DNA of 33,766 bases from Pseudoalteromonas luteoviolacea NCIMB 1942 (lineage in GTDB: Bacteria > Pseudomonadota > Gammaproteobacteria > Enterobacterales > Alteromonadaceae), in the NCBI RefSeq assembly GCF_001625595.1, contig NZ_AUXT01000184.1:1-33766 (forward strand), read 5' to 3'. How positions within the stretch are numbered: the first letter of the stretch is position 1; each line of letters begins with the position of its first letter. Both the position numbers and the translations under genes were made by a program. Under the pieces are notes generated by a model that saw nothing but the letters and a program-made list of their open reading frames with translations, made no database searches and had not been told where the DNA came from. Positions 7,503 through 16,805 of the stretch are shown here, one piece after another.

Positions 7503-8198
7503 TTACATTGAGAAGGTGCGAGATAACGACAAAACGATACGCTCATCAGCCGTGTCGATATCTAAATTTGTATTCTCGGCAGCCAATTCAATATTAAACG
7601 CATCTATACTCGTTTGATAAGCCAACCGATAATGGTGGTAAGACTTTCCATTGTCTTTCCAAAGCCACTTGTCACCGTCCAATGAATTAGACACATCAAA
7701 GCTAGCTCTCACAGCGTGATTTGGTGCAATCTCAAAAGTATGCGCAACCATCGCTATCGTGTGGCCCACATCAACGCCAAAATAATCCCAACTGTACCAA
7801 AAGTTGAACTCCGTTTTACCTAGTGCATTGTTATAACCAAACTTTGCATATGCTTCAGGGTAATTTCCATCACTGGACTCGCTTGCTCCATGATACGAGT
7901 AATAAGCGACACCATAGTCAACACTCCATGCTGCGTTAAATTCGTGGTACTTCCCAATATAAAAGTCCCACTCGATATCAGTGTCACCAAAGTCAACATT
8001 AGACGCCCAAGAGCCTACATAAAGACCGTTGTCGAAAGACTTGTCGATACTACCCTGTATAGCAGGGTCGTTTTGAGTCTGACTAACACCATTAAATGTG
8101 TAGTCTGACGCCGCTGTTATAGTGCCGCTCAATTCAGCCATCGAAAGTCCAGAAAATAGGGTCAATGGGAGCAGTGCAATTTTATTTATCTTTTTCAT
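7503..8198 (-). CDS. TorF family putative porin
   Basis: 231 residues. A signal peptide (MKKINKIALL, hydrophobic core, cleavage after SMA at about residue 21) precedes ELSGTITAASDYTFNGVSQT, the typical start of TorF/Gcw_chp family proteins: an Asp-Tyr pair, then SQTQNDPAIQGSIDKSFDNGLYVGSWASNVDF. The rest alternates short aromatic-rich beta strands and ends in a terminal hydrophobic strand (LSLSRTFSM), consistent with a small outer-membrane beta barrel. Two bases separate its ATG from the stop of the BCCT-like carrier gene and no ribosome site is visible, so translation is probably coupled to that gene. By position it may pass choline or a related compound through the outer membrane; this is inference. 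Confidence 0.88.
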   Translation of the reverse strand: MKKINKIALLPLTLFSGLSMAELSGTITAASDYTFNGVSQTQNDPAIQGSIDKSFDNGLYVGSWASNVDFGDTDIEWDFYIGKYHEFNAAWSVDYGVAYYSYHGASESSDGNYPEAYAKFGYNNALGKTEFNFWYSWDYFGVDVGHTIAMVAHTFEIAPNHAVRASFDVSNSLDGDKWLWKDNGKSYHHYRLAYQTSIDAFNIELAAENTNLDIDTADERIVLSLSRTFSM

Positions 8199-8200
8199 AA

Positions 8201-9418
8201 TTAGCTGACAGTTTTTATTTTGTTAAAATCAATTTTATTGTCTTCTGGCGAACTTTGTATTCCGCCTACCGCACGCAACTTTTTACCAATAATAAACCCA
8301 AAGCATGCGAAGAAAATTGCAATGACAATCGCCCCTACCCATTGGATTTGCAAAAAGTTAAGCTGGAACAATAAGGTGAGTAGCGACAACACAACTATGT
8401 TTAGAGCAATATATTTGGACTTACCTAAACGCTGTGTGGTCAAGCCTAAGTTATCGGTATATAAGCGTATAAGTGAATCAAGAGAGTTAATCACAAACAC
8501 CACGCCCACAAACACCATTGCAAAATTAGTCAATCCTTCAGTTGGAATTCCAGCTTCATGATAATGGTATAAAACAGCAAACCAAGCTGCTATAGGAATT
8601 GACGGGAATACGAGCATGGCAGCCAAAACTTGATAGGTCTTCAAACCGCCAACAAAACGAGCCGTAAATTGGCCAATCATGATACTCCAAGCAAACCACC
8701 AAAAGAGATAAAACTCATGATAATCATTCAAAGGCAAAACAAATTGATGCATATTGGCAAAGTAGTCGCCCATCAACGCGAGATTAGTAAAATAACTTCC
8801 AATTGCGCCATCGCCTAGTAAGAATGCATCAATCCATAAAAGAGCGATTAAGCTTATGAAAACCCATGTTGTAGAGACACTGAGTAGCCTTACATACTTA
8901 ATATTTGTACTTGAGTAAACAGCAATTGAAATAGCTAAAAGGACGATTAAATAAAATGGTGCGACAATGGATTCGCCATCACCTACGCTTGGCAGATACC
9001 AAGGCAAATTAGATAACAGCAAAAATGCAGTAAATGCACACGTACCAATAATAACCACATTGTTAATAAGTTTTACCAAAGGGATCTCAAAGAACTTCAC
9101 TTTTGGTTCAATTACGCAGAAATAAAAACAGGTCAGGAAATAAAATCCCCAGATCAGAAAACCCCAAAATCCAAACTCGATGGCGAGAGGGTTGGTAAAT
9201 CCATATTCTGGGCTTGCGCTTATGTCTGCGTAACCTGCAAACTCGGTTAATGGGAACATGATCAAACCGACATCAAGTCCCGAAGTAAATAAAATGGCGA
9301 TAAATGTAAATGTTTTAACTGGAGTAACGCCCACAACTTGAACATTTCCCCATTTGTAAAGAATAAAAGCGATTGATAGTAGGGTGAATAATACGCCTGC
9401 GCTAAGCCAAATGGTCAT
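8201..9418 (-). CDS. Short BCCT-like (betaine/choline/carnitine) transporter
   Basis: 405 residues with 11 or so hydrophobic segments. The ATG follows GGGAGGG. It is divergent from classical BCCT carriers (usually 480-680 residues), but key landmarks are visible: LFTSGLDVGLIMF-to-E (residues about 42-59) aligns with the glycine-rich TM3 motif GMGIG of BetP, FWWFAWSIMIGQFTARFVGG aligns with the TM8 stretch WWISWSPFVGMFLARISRG, preserving the three Trp of the substrate box, and INSLDSLIRLYTDN matches the SxDS motif. It lacks TM1 and the long charged tails. The Gly-to-Asp change inside the GxGxG motif is notable. Its position after betA suggests choline or betaine uptake. It may have its own promoter in the 170-bp gap after betA. 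Confidence 0.8.
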   Translation of the reverse strand: MTIWLSAGVLFTLLSIAFILYKWGNVQVVGVTPVKTFTFIAILFTSGLDVGLIMFPLTEFAGYADISASPEYGFTNPLAIEFGFWGFLIWGFYFLTCFYFCVIEPKVKFFEIPLVKLINNVVIIGTCAFTAFLLLSNLPWYLPSVGDGESIVAPFYLIVLLAISIAVYSSTNIKYVRLLSVSTTWVFISLIALLWIDAFLLGDGAIGSYFTNLALMGDYFANMHQFVLPLNDYHEFYLFWWFAWSIMIGQFTARFVGGLKTYQVLAAMLVFPSIPIAAWFAVLYHYHEAGIPTEGLTNFAMVFVGVVFVINSLDSLIRLYTDNLGLTTQRLGKSKYIALNIVVLSLLTLLFQLNFLQIQWVGAIVIAIFFACFGFIIGKKLRAVGGIQSSPEDNKIDFNKIKTVS

Positions 9419-9504
9419 TATCGCCCTCCCAAAATAAGTAAAAATAACTCATATATTTTCCCGTTTAAGGTTGTAATTATTAAACTTGCTTACTTTTCCA
9501 CCGC

Positions 9505-9521
9505 TTTTCTAGACTAGAAAA
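9505..9521. promoter_or_regulatory. Perfect 17-bp palindrome upstream of the BCCT-like gene
   Basis: TTTTCTAG and CTAGAAAA are exact inverted arms around a single central A, 84 bases upstream of the carrier start codon. The size fits an operator for a dimeric regulator. It does not match the BetI-type palindrome near 13320. The regulator is unknown. Confidence 0.5.
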
Positions 9522-9588
9522 ACGATGGACACGCCTCGGCAAGCTAGTGATGGCCCAAAGACCAAAACTAGGCGAACTCTTCATATAT

Positions 9589-11241
9589 TTAACGCTGTTG
9601 ATGATGCCAGTCGGGATGAACCAAAGTGTTTGCTGCAGACGGTGGCAAAGGTCTATTCCCCAAAATCATATCTGAGGCTTTTTCAGCTACCATGATCGTT
9701 GGCGCATTGAGGTTTCCATTAGGTATAGTCGGATAGATAGACGAATCGACGACTCGCAGCCCTGTAACTCCATGCACTCGAAGTTCAGAATCAACTACCG
9801 CCATATCATCTTCACCCATCTTGCACGAACATGATGGATGATATGCGCTCTCTGCAGCTTGACGCACAAATTCGTCAATCTCTTCATCTGTCTGAATATG
9901 CTCACCAGGCTGAATTTCACCATCCCTGTAATTATCAAATGCCGCTTGCGAAATAATTTCTCGAGTTAGACGCACACAAGCCCTAAACCCTTCTATGTCG
10001 TCTTGGTGTTGCAAATAATTAAACTGAATTTTTGGCGCTTTCGTTGGGTCGTTGGACTGAACGAGTACCGATCCACGACTTTTTGGTTTATTGTGCCCTA
10101 CATGAACCTGAAACCCGTGACCCTCAAAAGCAGATTTACCATCGTATCGAATTGCAGCGGGTAAAAAGTGATACTGAATATCAGGCCACTCTATACCAGC
10201 CTTAGAACGAATAAATGCACACGACTCGAAATGATTCGTTGCTCCAAGTCCTGATTTGTTCAGAATCCACTTGGCACCTATCAGACCTTTTGATATCAAC
10301 CCAAGTTTGCCATTTAACGTGATGGGCTGTTTGCATTTATATTGAAAATAAAACTCAAGGTGATCTTGTAAGTTCATACCAACGCCAGGCAAATGATGTT
10401 TTACTTCAATAGCCGCTTTTTGCAATGTTGCAGAGTCACCAATTCCCGACAACTGCAAGATATGAGGCGAGCCAATTGGTCCAGCGCTTAAAACTACCTC
10501 TTTATCAGCTTTGGCCGTGACTAAGGTATCATCCAAAACGTATTCCACACCTGTCGCATGCTTACCATCTAGCGTCACTCGTGTCACTTGAGCGCCAGTT
10601 ACCACAGTCAAGTTATCGCGGGTTTTGACTGGATCTAGATATGCACGACTCGTTGAACAGCGAATTCCTTCCTTTACAGTCATATGCATCGGGCCAAAGC
10701 CTTCTTGCTGTTCCCCGTTGTAATCAGAAGTAATCGGGTACCCGGCTTCTTTTCCAGCTTCGATGAAAGCACGATAAAGGGGGTTCGCCATATTATTGCC
10801 GTTGTTGACACCTAATGGGCCCTCCCCACCACGATAATCATCTTCGCCCTTAAGCCATGTTTCAGCCTTTTTGAAATATGGCAAACACGTTTGGTAGTTC
10901 CAACCTATAGCGCCATGGCTCTCCCACTCATCAAAGTCCTTTGCATGCCCCCTAACGTAAACCATACCATTAATTGATGAAGATCCGCCGAGCACTTTTC
11001 CTCTCGGGCAGTGCATTTTACGGTTATTTAAATATGGCTCTTTCTCGCTATGAAATTGCCAAGCATATTTCTTGGTGTTCATAGGAATAGAGAGCGCAGT
11101 TGGCATTTTAATAAAGATGCTCTTATCTGAGCCGCCAGTTTCAAGTAAAAGTACCTTGTGCTGCGAGTTGGCTGAAAGGCGGTTTGCCAAAACACAACCG
11201 GCAGAGCCAGCACCAACAATTATGTAATCAAACTGAGACAT
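9589..11241 (-). CDS. betA: Choline dehydrogenase
   Basis: 550 residues, close to E. coli BetA (556). The ATG follows a strong AGGAGGG, 6 bp after the betB stop. The N-terminal Rossmann motif [16 protein letters not shown] binds [21 protein letters not shown] and [15 protein letters not shown] are the two signatures of GMC oxidoreductases, and [10 protein letters not shown] plus [17 protein letters not shown] hold the catalytic His region. The membrane-associated flavoenzyme oxidises choline to betaine aldehyde and can continue to glycine betaine. Other GMC alcohol dehydrogenases are the only real alternative, but the betI-betB context settles the call. Confidence 0.95.
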   Translation of the reverse strand: MSQFDYIIVGAGSAGCVLANRLSANSQHKVLLLETGGSDKSIFIKMPTALSIPMNTKKYAWQFHSEKEPYLNNRKMHCPRGKVLGGSSSINGMVYVRGHAKDFDEWESHGAIGWNYQTCLPYFKKAETWLKGEDDYRGGEGPLGVNNGNNMANPLYRAFIEAGKEAGYPITSDYNGEQQEGFGPMHMTVKEGIRCSTSRAYLDPVKTRDNLTVVTGAQVTRVTLDGKHATGVEYVLDDTLVTAKADKEVVLSAGPIGSPHILQLSGIGDSATLQKAAIEVKHHLPGVGMNLQDHLEFYFQYKCKQPITLNGKLGLISKGLIGAKWILNKSGLGATNHFESCAFIRSKAGIEWPDIQYHFLPAAIRYDGKSAFEGHGFQVHVGHNKPKSRGSVLVQSNDPTKAPKIQFNYLQHQDDIEGFRACVRLTREIISQAAFDNYRDGEIQPGEHIQTDEEIDEFVRQAAESAYHPSCSCKMGEDDMAVVDSELRVHGVTGLRVVDSSIYPTIPNGNLNAPTIMVAEKASDMILGNRPLPPSAANTLVHPDWHHQQR

Positions 11242-11249
11242 AAGCCCTC

Positions 11250-12713
11250 CTAAAATGGGCTTTCTATCTTGCTCATTCCAACATACACAGATTTTGTCTG
11301 CGTATAGCTGTTAAGCGTTTCGATACCGTTTTCTCTACCAATCCCCGACTGCTTGTAGCCACCAACTGGCATTTCAGCAGGTGAATTTCCATAGCTATTT
11401 ATCCAGCAGATGCCTGCATTTAACTGATGAATCACCCTATGTGCCCTTTGAATATTTAAGCTAAACACGCCCGCCCCCAATCCCAATTCAGTGTCGTTTG
11501 CACGAGCAATTACGTCTGCTTCATCTTCAAATGTCAGTACACTCATTACAGGCCCGAATATTTCTTCTTTTACGATTGTCATATCGTCTGTGCAATCAAC
11601 GAAAATAGTTGGCGCAACAAAGTATCCATTTGGAGCCGATTGTGGCGATAAAGCGTGCCCACCAGTCAAAAGTTTCGCGCCTTCCTTTTTACCAACGTCA
11701 ATATAATTAAGAACAAGTTGCTGATGCTGCTTGGAGATCAAAGCGCCTAAATTGACATGTGGCTCGAGTGGATTCCCGGCAATGATATTTTGCTCGGTTC
11801 GTATTTTTAACTCATCAACAAATAACTGGTAGATGTTTTTATGCACGTATACACGAGTACAGTTGGTACAAATTTCACCTTGCGTATAAAAGTTGCCTAA
11901 CATCGCAGCGCTGACAGCTTCCGACACGTCAGCATCGTCAAATATAATGAGCGGAGACTTCCCCCCCAGTTCCATCGTCACTTCCTTGAGGTTAGAAGCC
12001 GCAGTGTGCATCACATGTTTGCCCGTTCCGACCTCCCCAGTAAAGGAAACCTTTGCAATATGAGGATCTGAGGTTAGCCACTGACCAACTTCTGCTGCAC
12101 CTTGCACCACATTGAAAACACCCGCCGGCATACCTGCTTCTATAAAGATTTCGGCAAGTTTGATGGCACCTAACGGTGTTTCTTCAGATGGTTTGAAAAT
12201 TAATGCATTACCAGCGGCTAGCGCTGGGCCAGACTTCCAACAAGCTATTTGTAGCGGATAGTTCCAAGCGCCAATGCCTGCGCAAATACCCAGAGGCTCC
12301 TTACGGGTATAAAAAAAATCGCTCCCAACAGGTTGCTGGGAACCAATTAGAGTTGGTGCCAACCCCGCAAAATACTCAATGACATCTGCACCAGTTTGAA
12401 TATCAACACAATCTGCTTCTTGAATAGGCTTGCCTGTATCTAAAACTTCGACTCGTGCCAGCTCGTCATTTCTCTCTCTAAGCAAGGCAACCGCTTTGTT
12501 TAAAATCCTGCTACGTTCAACTGGCGCCATTGCTGACCATATCGCAAAACCTTGTTTCGCACTCTCAATTGCGCGTTTCTGAACATACTCATCCGCGACC
12601 TCAACATGATAAATTACTTCATCAGTGGCAGGGTTTTTTACTGGGAATGTCTCTTGGGATTGGTTTGCGATAAAAGCGCCATGGATAAAGTTCTGATAAA
12701 CCGTCGAGGTCAT
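11250..12713 (-). CDS. betB: Betaine aldehyde dehydrogenase
   Basis: 487 residues (E. coli BetB 490). Aldehyde dehydrogenase signatures are clear: the [20 protein letters not shown] cofactor segment, MELGGKSPL with the general-base Glu, and the nucleophile Cys in [12 protein letters not shown]. The C-terminal [17 protein letters not shown] is typical of BetB. The enzyme oxidises betaine aldehyde to the osmoprotectant glycine betaine with NAD(P)+. Its ATG overlaps the betI stop by four bases (ATGA), a classic coupling junction, and betA follows after a gap of 8 bases. Confidence 0.96.
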   Translation of the reverse strand: MTSTVYQNFIHGAFIANQSQETFPVKNPATDEVIYHVEVADEYVQKRAIESAKQGFAIWSAMAPVERSRILNKAVALLRERNDELARVEVLDTGKPIQEADCVDIQTGADVIEYFAGLAPTLIGSQQPVGSDFFYTRKEPLGICAGIGAWNYPLQIACWKSGPALAAGNALIFKPSEETPLGAIKLAEIFIEAGMPAGVFNVVQGAAEVGQWLTSDPHIAKVSFTGEVGTGKHVMHTAASNLKEVTMELGGKSPLIIFDDADVSEAVSAAMLGNFYTQGEICTNCTRVYVHKNIYQLFVDELKIRTEQNIIAGNPLEPHVNLGALISKQHQQLVLNYIDVGKKEGAKLLTGGHALSPQSAPNGYFVAPTIFVDCTDDMTIVKEEIFGPVMSVLTFEDEADVIARANDTELGLGAGVFSLNIQRAHRVIHQLNAGICWINSYGNSPAEMPVGGYKQSGIGRENGIETLNSYTQTKSVYVGMSKIESPF

Positions 12714-13306
12714 GCTTGTACTCCAGAAGGTGAGATTAGAGATGAAATATACTGCTTAGCCAGCAGCTCGGCTTCTTTGAACGTCTCTTGGTCTGCTTTG
12801 CTCAACACCGCCCTTAGCCATAGGCCATCTATCATAGCCGCGGTTAATTTGGCGGCTTGTTGAGCGTCGCCTTTCTCAAAGAAATAAATAAATGAGTATG
12901 CTAAGTTGCTATAGAGCCTTTTCGAATTAATTGCTTGTAAGCGATGTAGCTGTTCATCATGCATTGATTGCGCCCAAAAGCTTAACCACGTTTTGGTCGT
13001 TTTACTCTGCTGTTGGAGCATTGAAAAGTTAGCTTCAACTATGAACATTAAGCGTTCATAAGCGTTGCAATTGGGCTCAACTTTGGACAGCAAGCTGGTT
13101 TTCAAATTTGTAAGAAGATAGCGAACAGTCGCTTCGATCAAGCCCTGCTTCCCACCGAAATAATGACTAATAATGCCAGAAGATAAACCAGCTCGATTAC
13201 TAATACTGTTTATTGTAGTTGCATGTAAACCAAGTTCTGCAACTGATTCTAACGTCGCTTCTATTAGCTGCTGGCGACGTATTGGTTCCATTCCGACTTT
13301 AGGCAT
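12710..13306 (-). CDS. betI: TetR-family choline-responsive repressor BetI
   Basis: 198 residues, the usual BetI length (about 195). The N-terminal domain reads [26 protein letters not shown], then [25 protein letters not shown], which carries the helix-turn-helix with the BetI-type [10 protein letters not shown] recognition helix. The C-terminal all-helical domain should bind choline. It represses the bet genes until choline is present, and it is the first gene of betI-betB-betA. A 20-bp palindrome begins 7 bases upstream of its start codon, consistent with autoregulation. Confidence 0.94.
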   Translation of the reverse strand: MPKVGMEPIRRQQLIEATLESVAELGLHATTINSISNRAGLSSGIISHYFGGKQGLIEATVRYLLTNLKTSLLSKVEPNCNAYERLMFIVEANFSMLQQQSKTTKTWLSFWAQSMHDEQLHRLQAINSKRLYSNLAYSFIYFFEKGDAQQAAKLTAAMIDGLWLRAVLSKADQETFKEAELLAKQYISSLISPSGVQA

Positions 13307-13312
13307 AATTTT

Positions 13313-13332
13313 TTAATTGAACGTTCAATTAA
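13313..13332. promoter_or_regulatory. BetI operator (perfect 20-bp palindrome)
   Basis: TTAATTGAACGTTCAATTAA is an exact palindrome lying at the expected transcription start of betI and overlapping the 5' leader. Its core ATTGAACGTTCAAT resembles BetI sites known from other gammaproteobacteria (from memory). Repression by occlusion at +1 is the natural reading. Confidence 0.8.
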
Positions 13333-13700
13333 TATAAATTATATAGACCTCTAATCATTATAACAATAAGTAATTCATTCACATTTTTATAAAAAGCCTC
13401 AAAAAATGTGACTACCACGTCAGCTGAAAACCCTAAACCACTGTTTATTATTGAATTATATTTTTACACACATTATTAGATTTTATGCATTAAGCTTACA
13501 GCACAGTCAATTTTAGTGAGCACCCGACCATAAATAGATAGCTCTCTAATTAAAGTTAGTTGTTTTTCTGTGCTGTGATTATTCTGGTGAGACTGTGAAG
13601 TGGGTGCTCGAACTGGATATAGTTGCTATCCAAAGACAACAGTACGCGCAACCTTAAAAGACAAGATTACACATACTGTTTTCGATAAGCGGTGTCGCAG
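13333..13700. other. Intergenic region between RND pump gene and betI, with nested inverted repeats
   Basis: No coding sequence is credible here. Beyond the betI promoter it contains several inverted repeats: ACAGCACAG (13498-13506) with CTGTGCTGT (13568-13576), GAGCACCC (13518-13525) with GGGTGCTC (13602-13609), and CACAGTC (13502-13508) with GACTGTG (13591-13597). The pairs cross one another, so they cannot all form at once. No simple terminator for the RND operon was found. Confidence 0.5.
13338..13366 (-). promoter_or_regulatory. Predicted sigma-70 promoter of betIBA
   Basis: On the minus strand TTGTTA (13361-13366) and TATAAT (13338-13343) are separated by 17 bp, a near-consensus pair. 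Transcription would start about 13331, within the palindromic operator. Confidence 0.7.
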
Positions 13701-16700
13701 TTATGCTGTTTTTGGGTTCAACTGTTTGCCAAAACTTATAACCCTATCAGAAATAAGATAGTTAACTGGCACCAAAATAAGCGTGATAAAAGTGGCAAAC
13801 ACAATACCAAAACCCAAAGATACGGCCATTGGAATTAAGAACTGTGCTTGAGTTTCCTGCTCAAATAACAGTGGCATCAAGCCAAAGAATGTGGTGATAC
13901 TGGTCAACATAACCGGCCTGAACCTTGCTGCTCCGGCAGTCAAAACAGCTTCCATCACCTCTTTACCTCTACTTCTTTGCTTATTGATGTAGTCGACTAA
14001 AACCAGTGAATCATTGACCACAACACCTATCAACGCCAGCATTCCTAATAAACTCATAATCGTTAGCTCCATCGACATAATCCAGTGACCAACTACCGAG
14101 CCAATCAAACCAAATGGGATCACACTCATCACTATCAGCGGTTGAATGTAAGATTTAAACGGGATCGCGAGCAAGGCATAGATAATGAAGAATACGAACA
14201 ATAATGCCCACCCTAGCGAGCCAAACGACTCTCGCTGCTCTTTGGCTTCCCCTTCCAGTGAATGAGTTACCCCAGGGTACTGCAATACAAGTTGATCTAA
14301 GAAAATTTTGAGCTCTTCTTGTAAAACCGTCATGTTAGTGTTTTGCTTTTCAATATCTGCCGTGATATTAACCGTTCGATAGCGGTCTATACGATAAATA
14401 TTCGACGGGCTTTGACCCGGTGTCAGTGTTGCAAGATGACTCAGCGGCACTGAAGCAGAGTTAGGGGTATCTATCAGCAAAGTATTAAGCGTCGCTAAGT
14501 TACTCCGTTCTTTTAGAGGCAAACGCACCATCACTCTCACGTCATCTCTGCCACGTTGAATACGCTGTACCTGCGCACCAAAAAACGCACTTCTAATTTG
14601 CCGAGATACATCTATGCGGGTTAACCCTAGGGCCTTGCCCTGCTCCGTCAGTTCTATTTGTAACTCTTCTTTACCATCACTCAAACTATCTGTAATATCA
14701 AACACGGTTGGAAAAGTCGCCAATTGCTCTTTGACTTTTTCAGCAGCCTCTTTCAATACCTCAAGAGACGTACCTGTCATTTGTACATCAATGGGATCGC
14801 TAGAGCGGCCTATTTCAGCTCTAAATGTCAAGCTTTCGGCTCCTGGAACAACACCGATGAGTGTTCGCCACTCTTTTACTAGTTGTCGCGAGTCGACCGA
14901 GGCTGAACGGGATTCTGGCGGTGTTATTTCAAAACGTACTCGGCCTGAATTCGAAGCGCCACCACGCCCACCTGTCGTCGCTAAAATATGTGTTATTACA
15001 CTTTCCCCAGTATCAGGGTCTGTGTACTTCTCTTTTAATAACTGCGCTTTATCTGACATTAAATCAATGTACTTTGCCGTGACTTCAAATGGGGTCCCTG
15101 TTGGTAAAGTCAAATTAGCTCTCACTGTTTCGCTTGGAATGCGCGGGAAGAATATAAACTTTGTCCACCCACTGGTAATGAGTGCTACGATAATCATGAA
15201 AACGCCCAAAAACGCGCTCAACGTAACGGCTTTGTTTGATACCGCCACTTTCAATGCTGGTTGATAGTACTTTAAAATTGCACGTTCAAACCCATCAGCG
15301 AAGTTTTGCTGGAACTGGTTGAATTTATTAACCTTCACCTTGTCTTTTCGCAATTTCAAATTCTTCAAGTGTGCAGGAAGAACAAATTTAGACTCAATTA
15401 AAGACATCAATAATACAGGGATAACAACTGCGGGAATTTGCGCAAAAATAGCGCCTCGTACACCATCAATAAACGCCAGCGGTAAAAACGCAGCGACCGT
15501 TGTTAATATGCCAAAGGTAACGGGGATTGCCACCTCTTGGGTACCTTTAATGGCCGCGATTTCACCTGATTCAGAGCTGTTGAGATGTGTGTATATGTTT
15601 TCGCCTGTTACTATTGCATCATCTACGACAATACCAAGTACAAGGATAAACCCAAACAAGCTCATGATATTCAAACTCATACCAAACAGTGGCAACGCAA
15701 TAAACGCGCCCATAAACGACACTGGGATGCCAATAAAAACCCAAAATGCTATAGCCGGTCTAAGGAAGAGCGTAAGTAATGCAAGGACCAAAATGCCACC
15801 TTGCAATGCATTTGAAGTCAGTGTCGCGATACGTTTTTTTACAATGACAGAGTCATCATCCCAGTAACTTAGTTCGTAGCCATAAGGCAACGAATCTTGG
15901 CGCTTTTCTATATAATTTTTAACTTTATCAGCAACCTCAATCGCGCTTTGTTGGCCAATACGATAAACCTCGATAAAGGCAGCTTGCTTCCCGTTAAAGC
16001 GCGTACGTACTGGCGTTTCTTCAAAGCCATCAATGATATCAGCCACATCAGACAGGTAGATTACCGAGCCATCTGCATTGGTCTTGATTGCAATATTCGC
16101 AAATTCGTCTTTACGATATGCCTGCCCCTTTGAGCGCAGCAATATATCCCCACCCGATGACTTTAAGTTTCCTGCGGATATATCCGCGCTAGACTTACCA
16201 ATCAAGTCAGCAATCTGATTTATGGTTAACTGATATTGACGTAACTTATCTTGGCTAACCTCTATCGCCACTTCATAATCGCGCACACCGTCTAAATCGA
16301 CTTGTGTAACACCAGATATTCGCAACAAGTCATCTCTTACCTGCTCAGCAAACTCTCGCGTTTCTTTTTCTGAGTAGCTTCCAGCCACTGTTACCGTAAT
16401 GACATCCCTTTTGCGCTCCGTAAGTGAAATTACTGGTTTTTCAGCGTCAGCAGGAAACGTATTGATTGCATCTACTCGACTTTTTACGTCTGCTAACATT
16501 TCACGGGGGTCGTAACCATTCTCGACCTCAATAGTGACATTTGCAGACCCTTCCGCAGATCGGCTTGAGATCTTTTCGATACCCTCTAGGTCTTGTACTG
16601 CCTCCTCTATTCGGATCGAAACACCTTGCTCAACATCTTCAGGTGTTGCACCTCTAAGTGTCATACTAATGCTGATCCTATCCGTTTCAAATGATGGAAA

Positions 16701-16805
16701 TACTTCTAATGGAATTTTTGTAGATAAAGCAAATAAACCTCCAAATAAAATGGAGATCATGAGTAAGTTAGCAGCAACTGAGTTTCGAGTGAACCAAGCA
16801 ATCAT
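13701..16805 (-). CDS. RND efflux pump permease (HAE1/AcrB-like)
   Basis: 1034 residues, full length for the AcrB/MexB class. TM1 is at about residues 10-30; two large periplasmic loops separate TM1-TM2 and TM7-TM8. VLGIVVDDAIVTGENIY carries the paired Asp of the TM4 proton relay, and LIGVVVNDSLVLVDYINKQR is the matching TM10-side motif. The trimeric inner-membrane pump exports hydrophobic compounds by proton antiport. Its ATG overlaps the stop of the membrane fusion protein gene by four bases. The substrate cannot be read from sequence. No local regulator gene is present in the window. Confidence 0.93.
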   Translation of the reverse strand: MIAWFTRNSVAANLLMISILFGGLFALSTKIPLEVFPSFETDRISISMTLRGATPEDVEQGVSIRIEEAVQDLEGIEKISSRSAEGSANVTIEVENGYDPREMLADVKSRVDAINTFPADAEKPVISLTERKRDVITVTVAGSYSEKETREFAEQVRDDLLRISGVTQVDLDGVRDYEVAIEVSQDKLRQYQLTINQIADLIGKSSADISAGNLKSSGGDILLRSKGQAYRKDEFANIAIKTNADGSVIYLSDVADIIDGFEETPVRTRFNGKQAAFIEVYRIGQQSAIEVADKVKNYIEKRQDSLPYGYELSYWDDDSVIVKKRIATLTSNALQGGILVLALLTLFLRPAIAFWVFIGIPVSFMGAFIALPLFGMSLNIMSLFGFILVLGIVVDDAIVTGENIYTHLNSSESGEIAAIKGTQEVAIPVTFGILTTVAAFLPLAFIDGVRGAIFAQIPAVVIPVLLMSLIESKFVLPAHLKNLKLRKDKVKVNKFNQFQQNFADGFERAILKYYQPALKVAVSNKAVTLSAFLGVFMIIVALITSGWTKFIFFPRIPSETVRANLTLPTGTPFEVTAKYIDLMSDKAQLLKEKYTDPDTGESVITHILATTGGRGGASNSGRVRFEITPPESRSASVDSRQLVKEWRTLIGVVPGAESLTFRAEIGRSSDPIDVQMTGTSLEVLKEAAEKVKEQLATFPTVFDITDSLSDGKEELQIELTEQGKALGLTRIDVSRQIRSAFFGAQVQRIQRGRDDVRVMVRLPLKERSNLATLNTLLIDTPNSASVPLSHLATLTPGQSPSNIYRIDRYRTVNITADIEKQNTNMTVLQEELKIFLDQLVLQYPGVTHSLEGEAKEQRESFGSLGWALLFVFFIIYALLAIPFKSYIQPLIVMSVIPFGLIGSVVGHWIMSMELTIMSLLGMLALIGVVVNDSLVLVDYINKQRSRGKEVMEAVLTAGAARFRPVMLTSITTFFGLMPLLFEQETQAQFLIPMAVSLGFGIVFATFITLILVPVNYLISDRVISFGKQLNPKTA

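Noticed and set aside
13500..13610. Possible structured RNA gene in the RND-betI gap
   Set aside because: The inverted repeats cross each other and no known RNA family pattern was recognised, so no RNA gene is called; it is kept only as a finding.
14614..15867. Plus-strand open frames of 180-216 codons opposite the RND pump gene
   Set aside because: They lie entirely within a clearly conserved minus-strand pump gene and have no family features; they are shadow frames.
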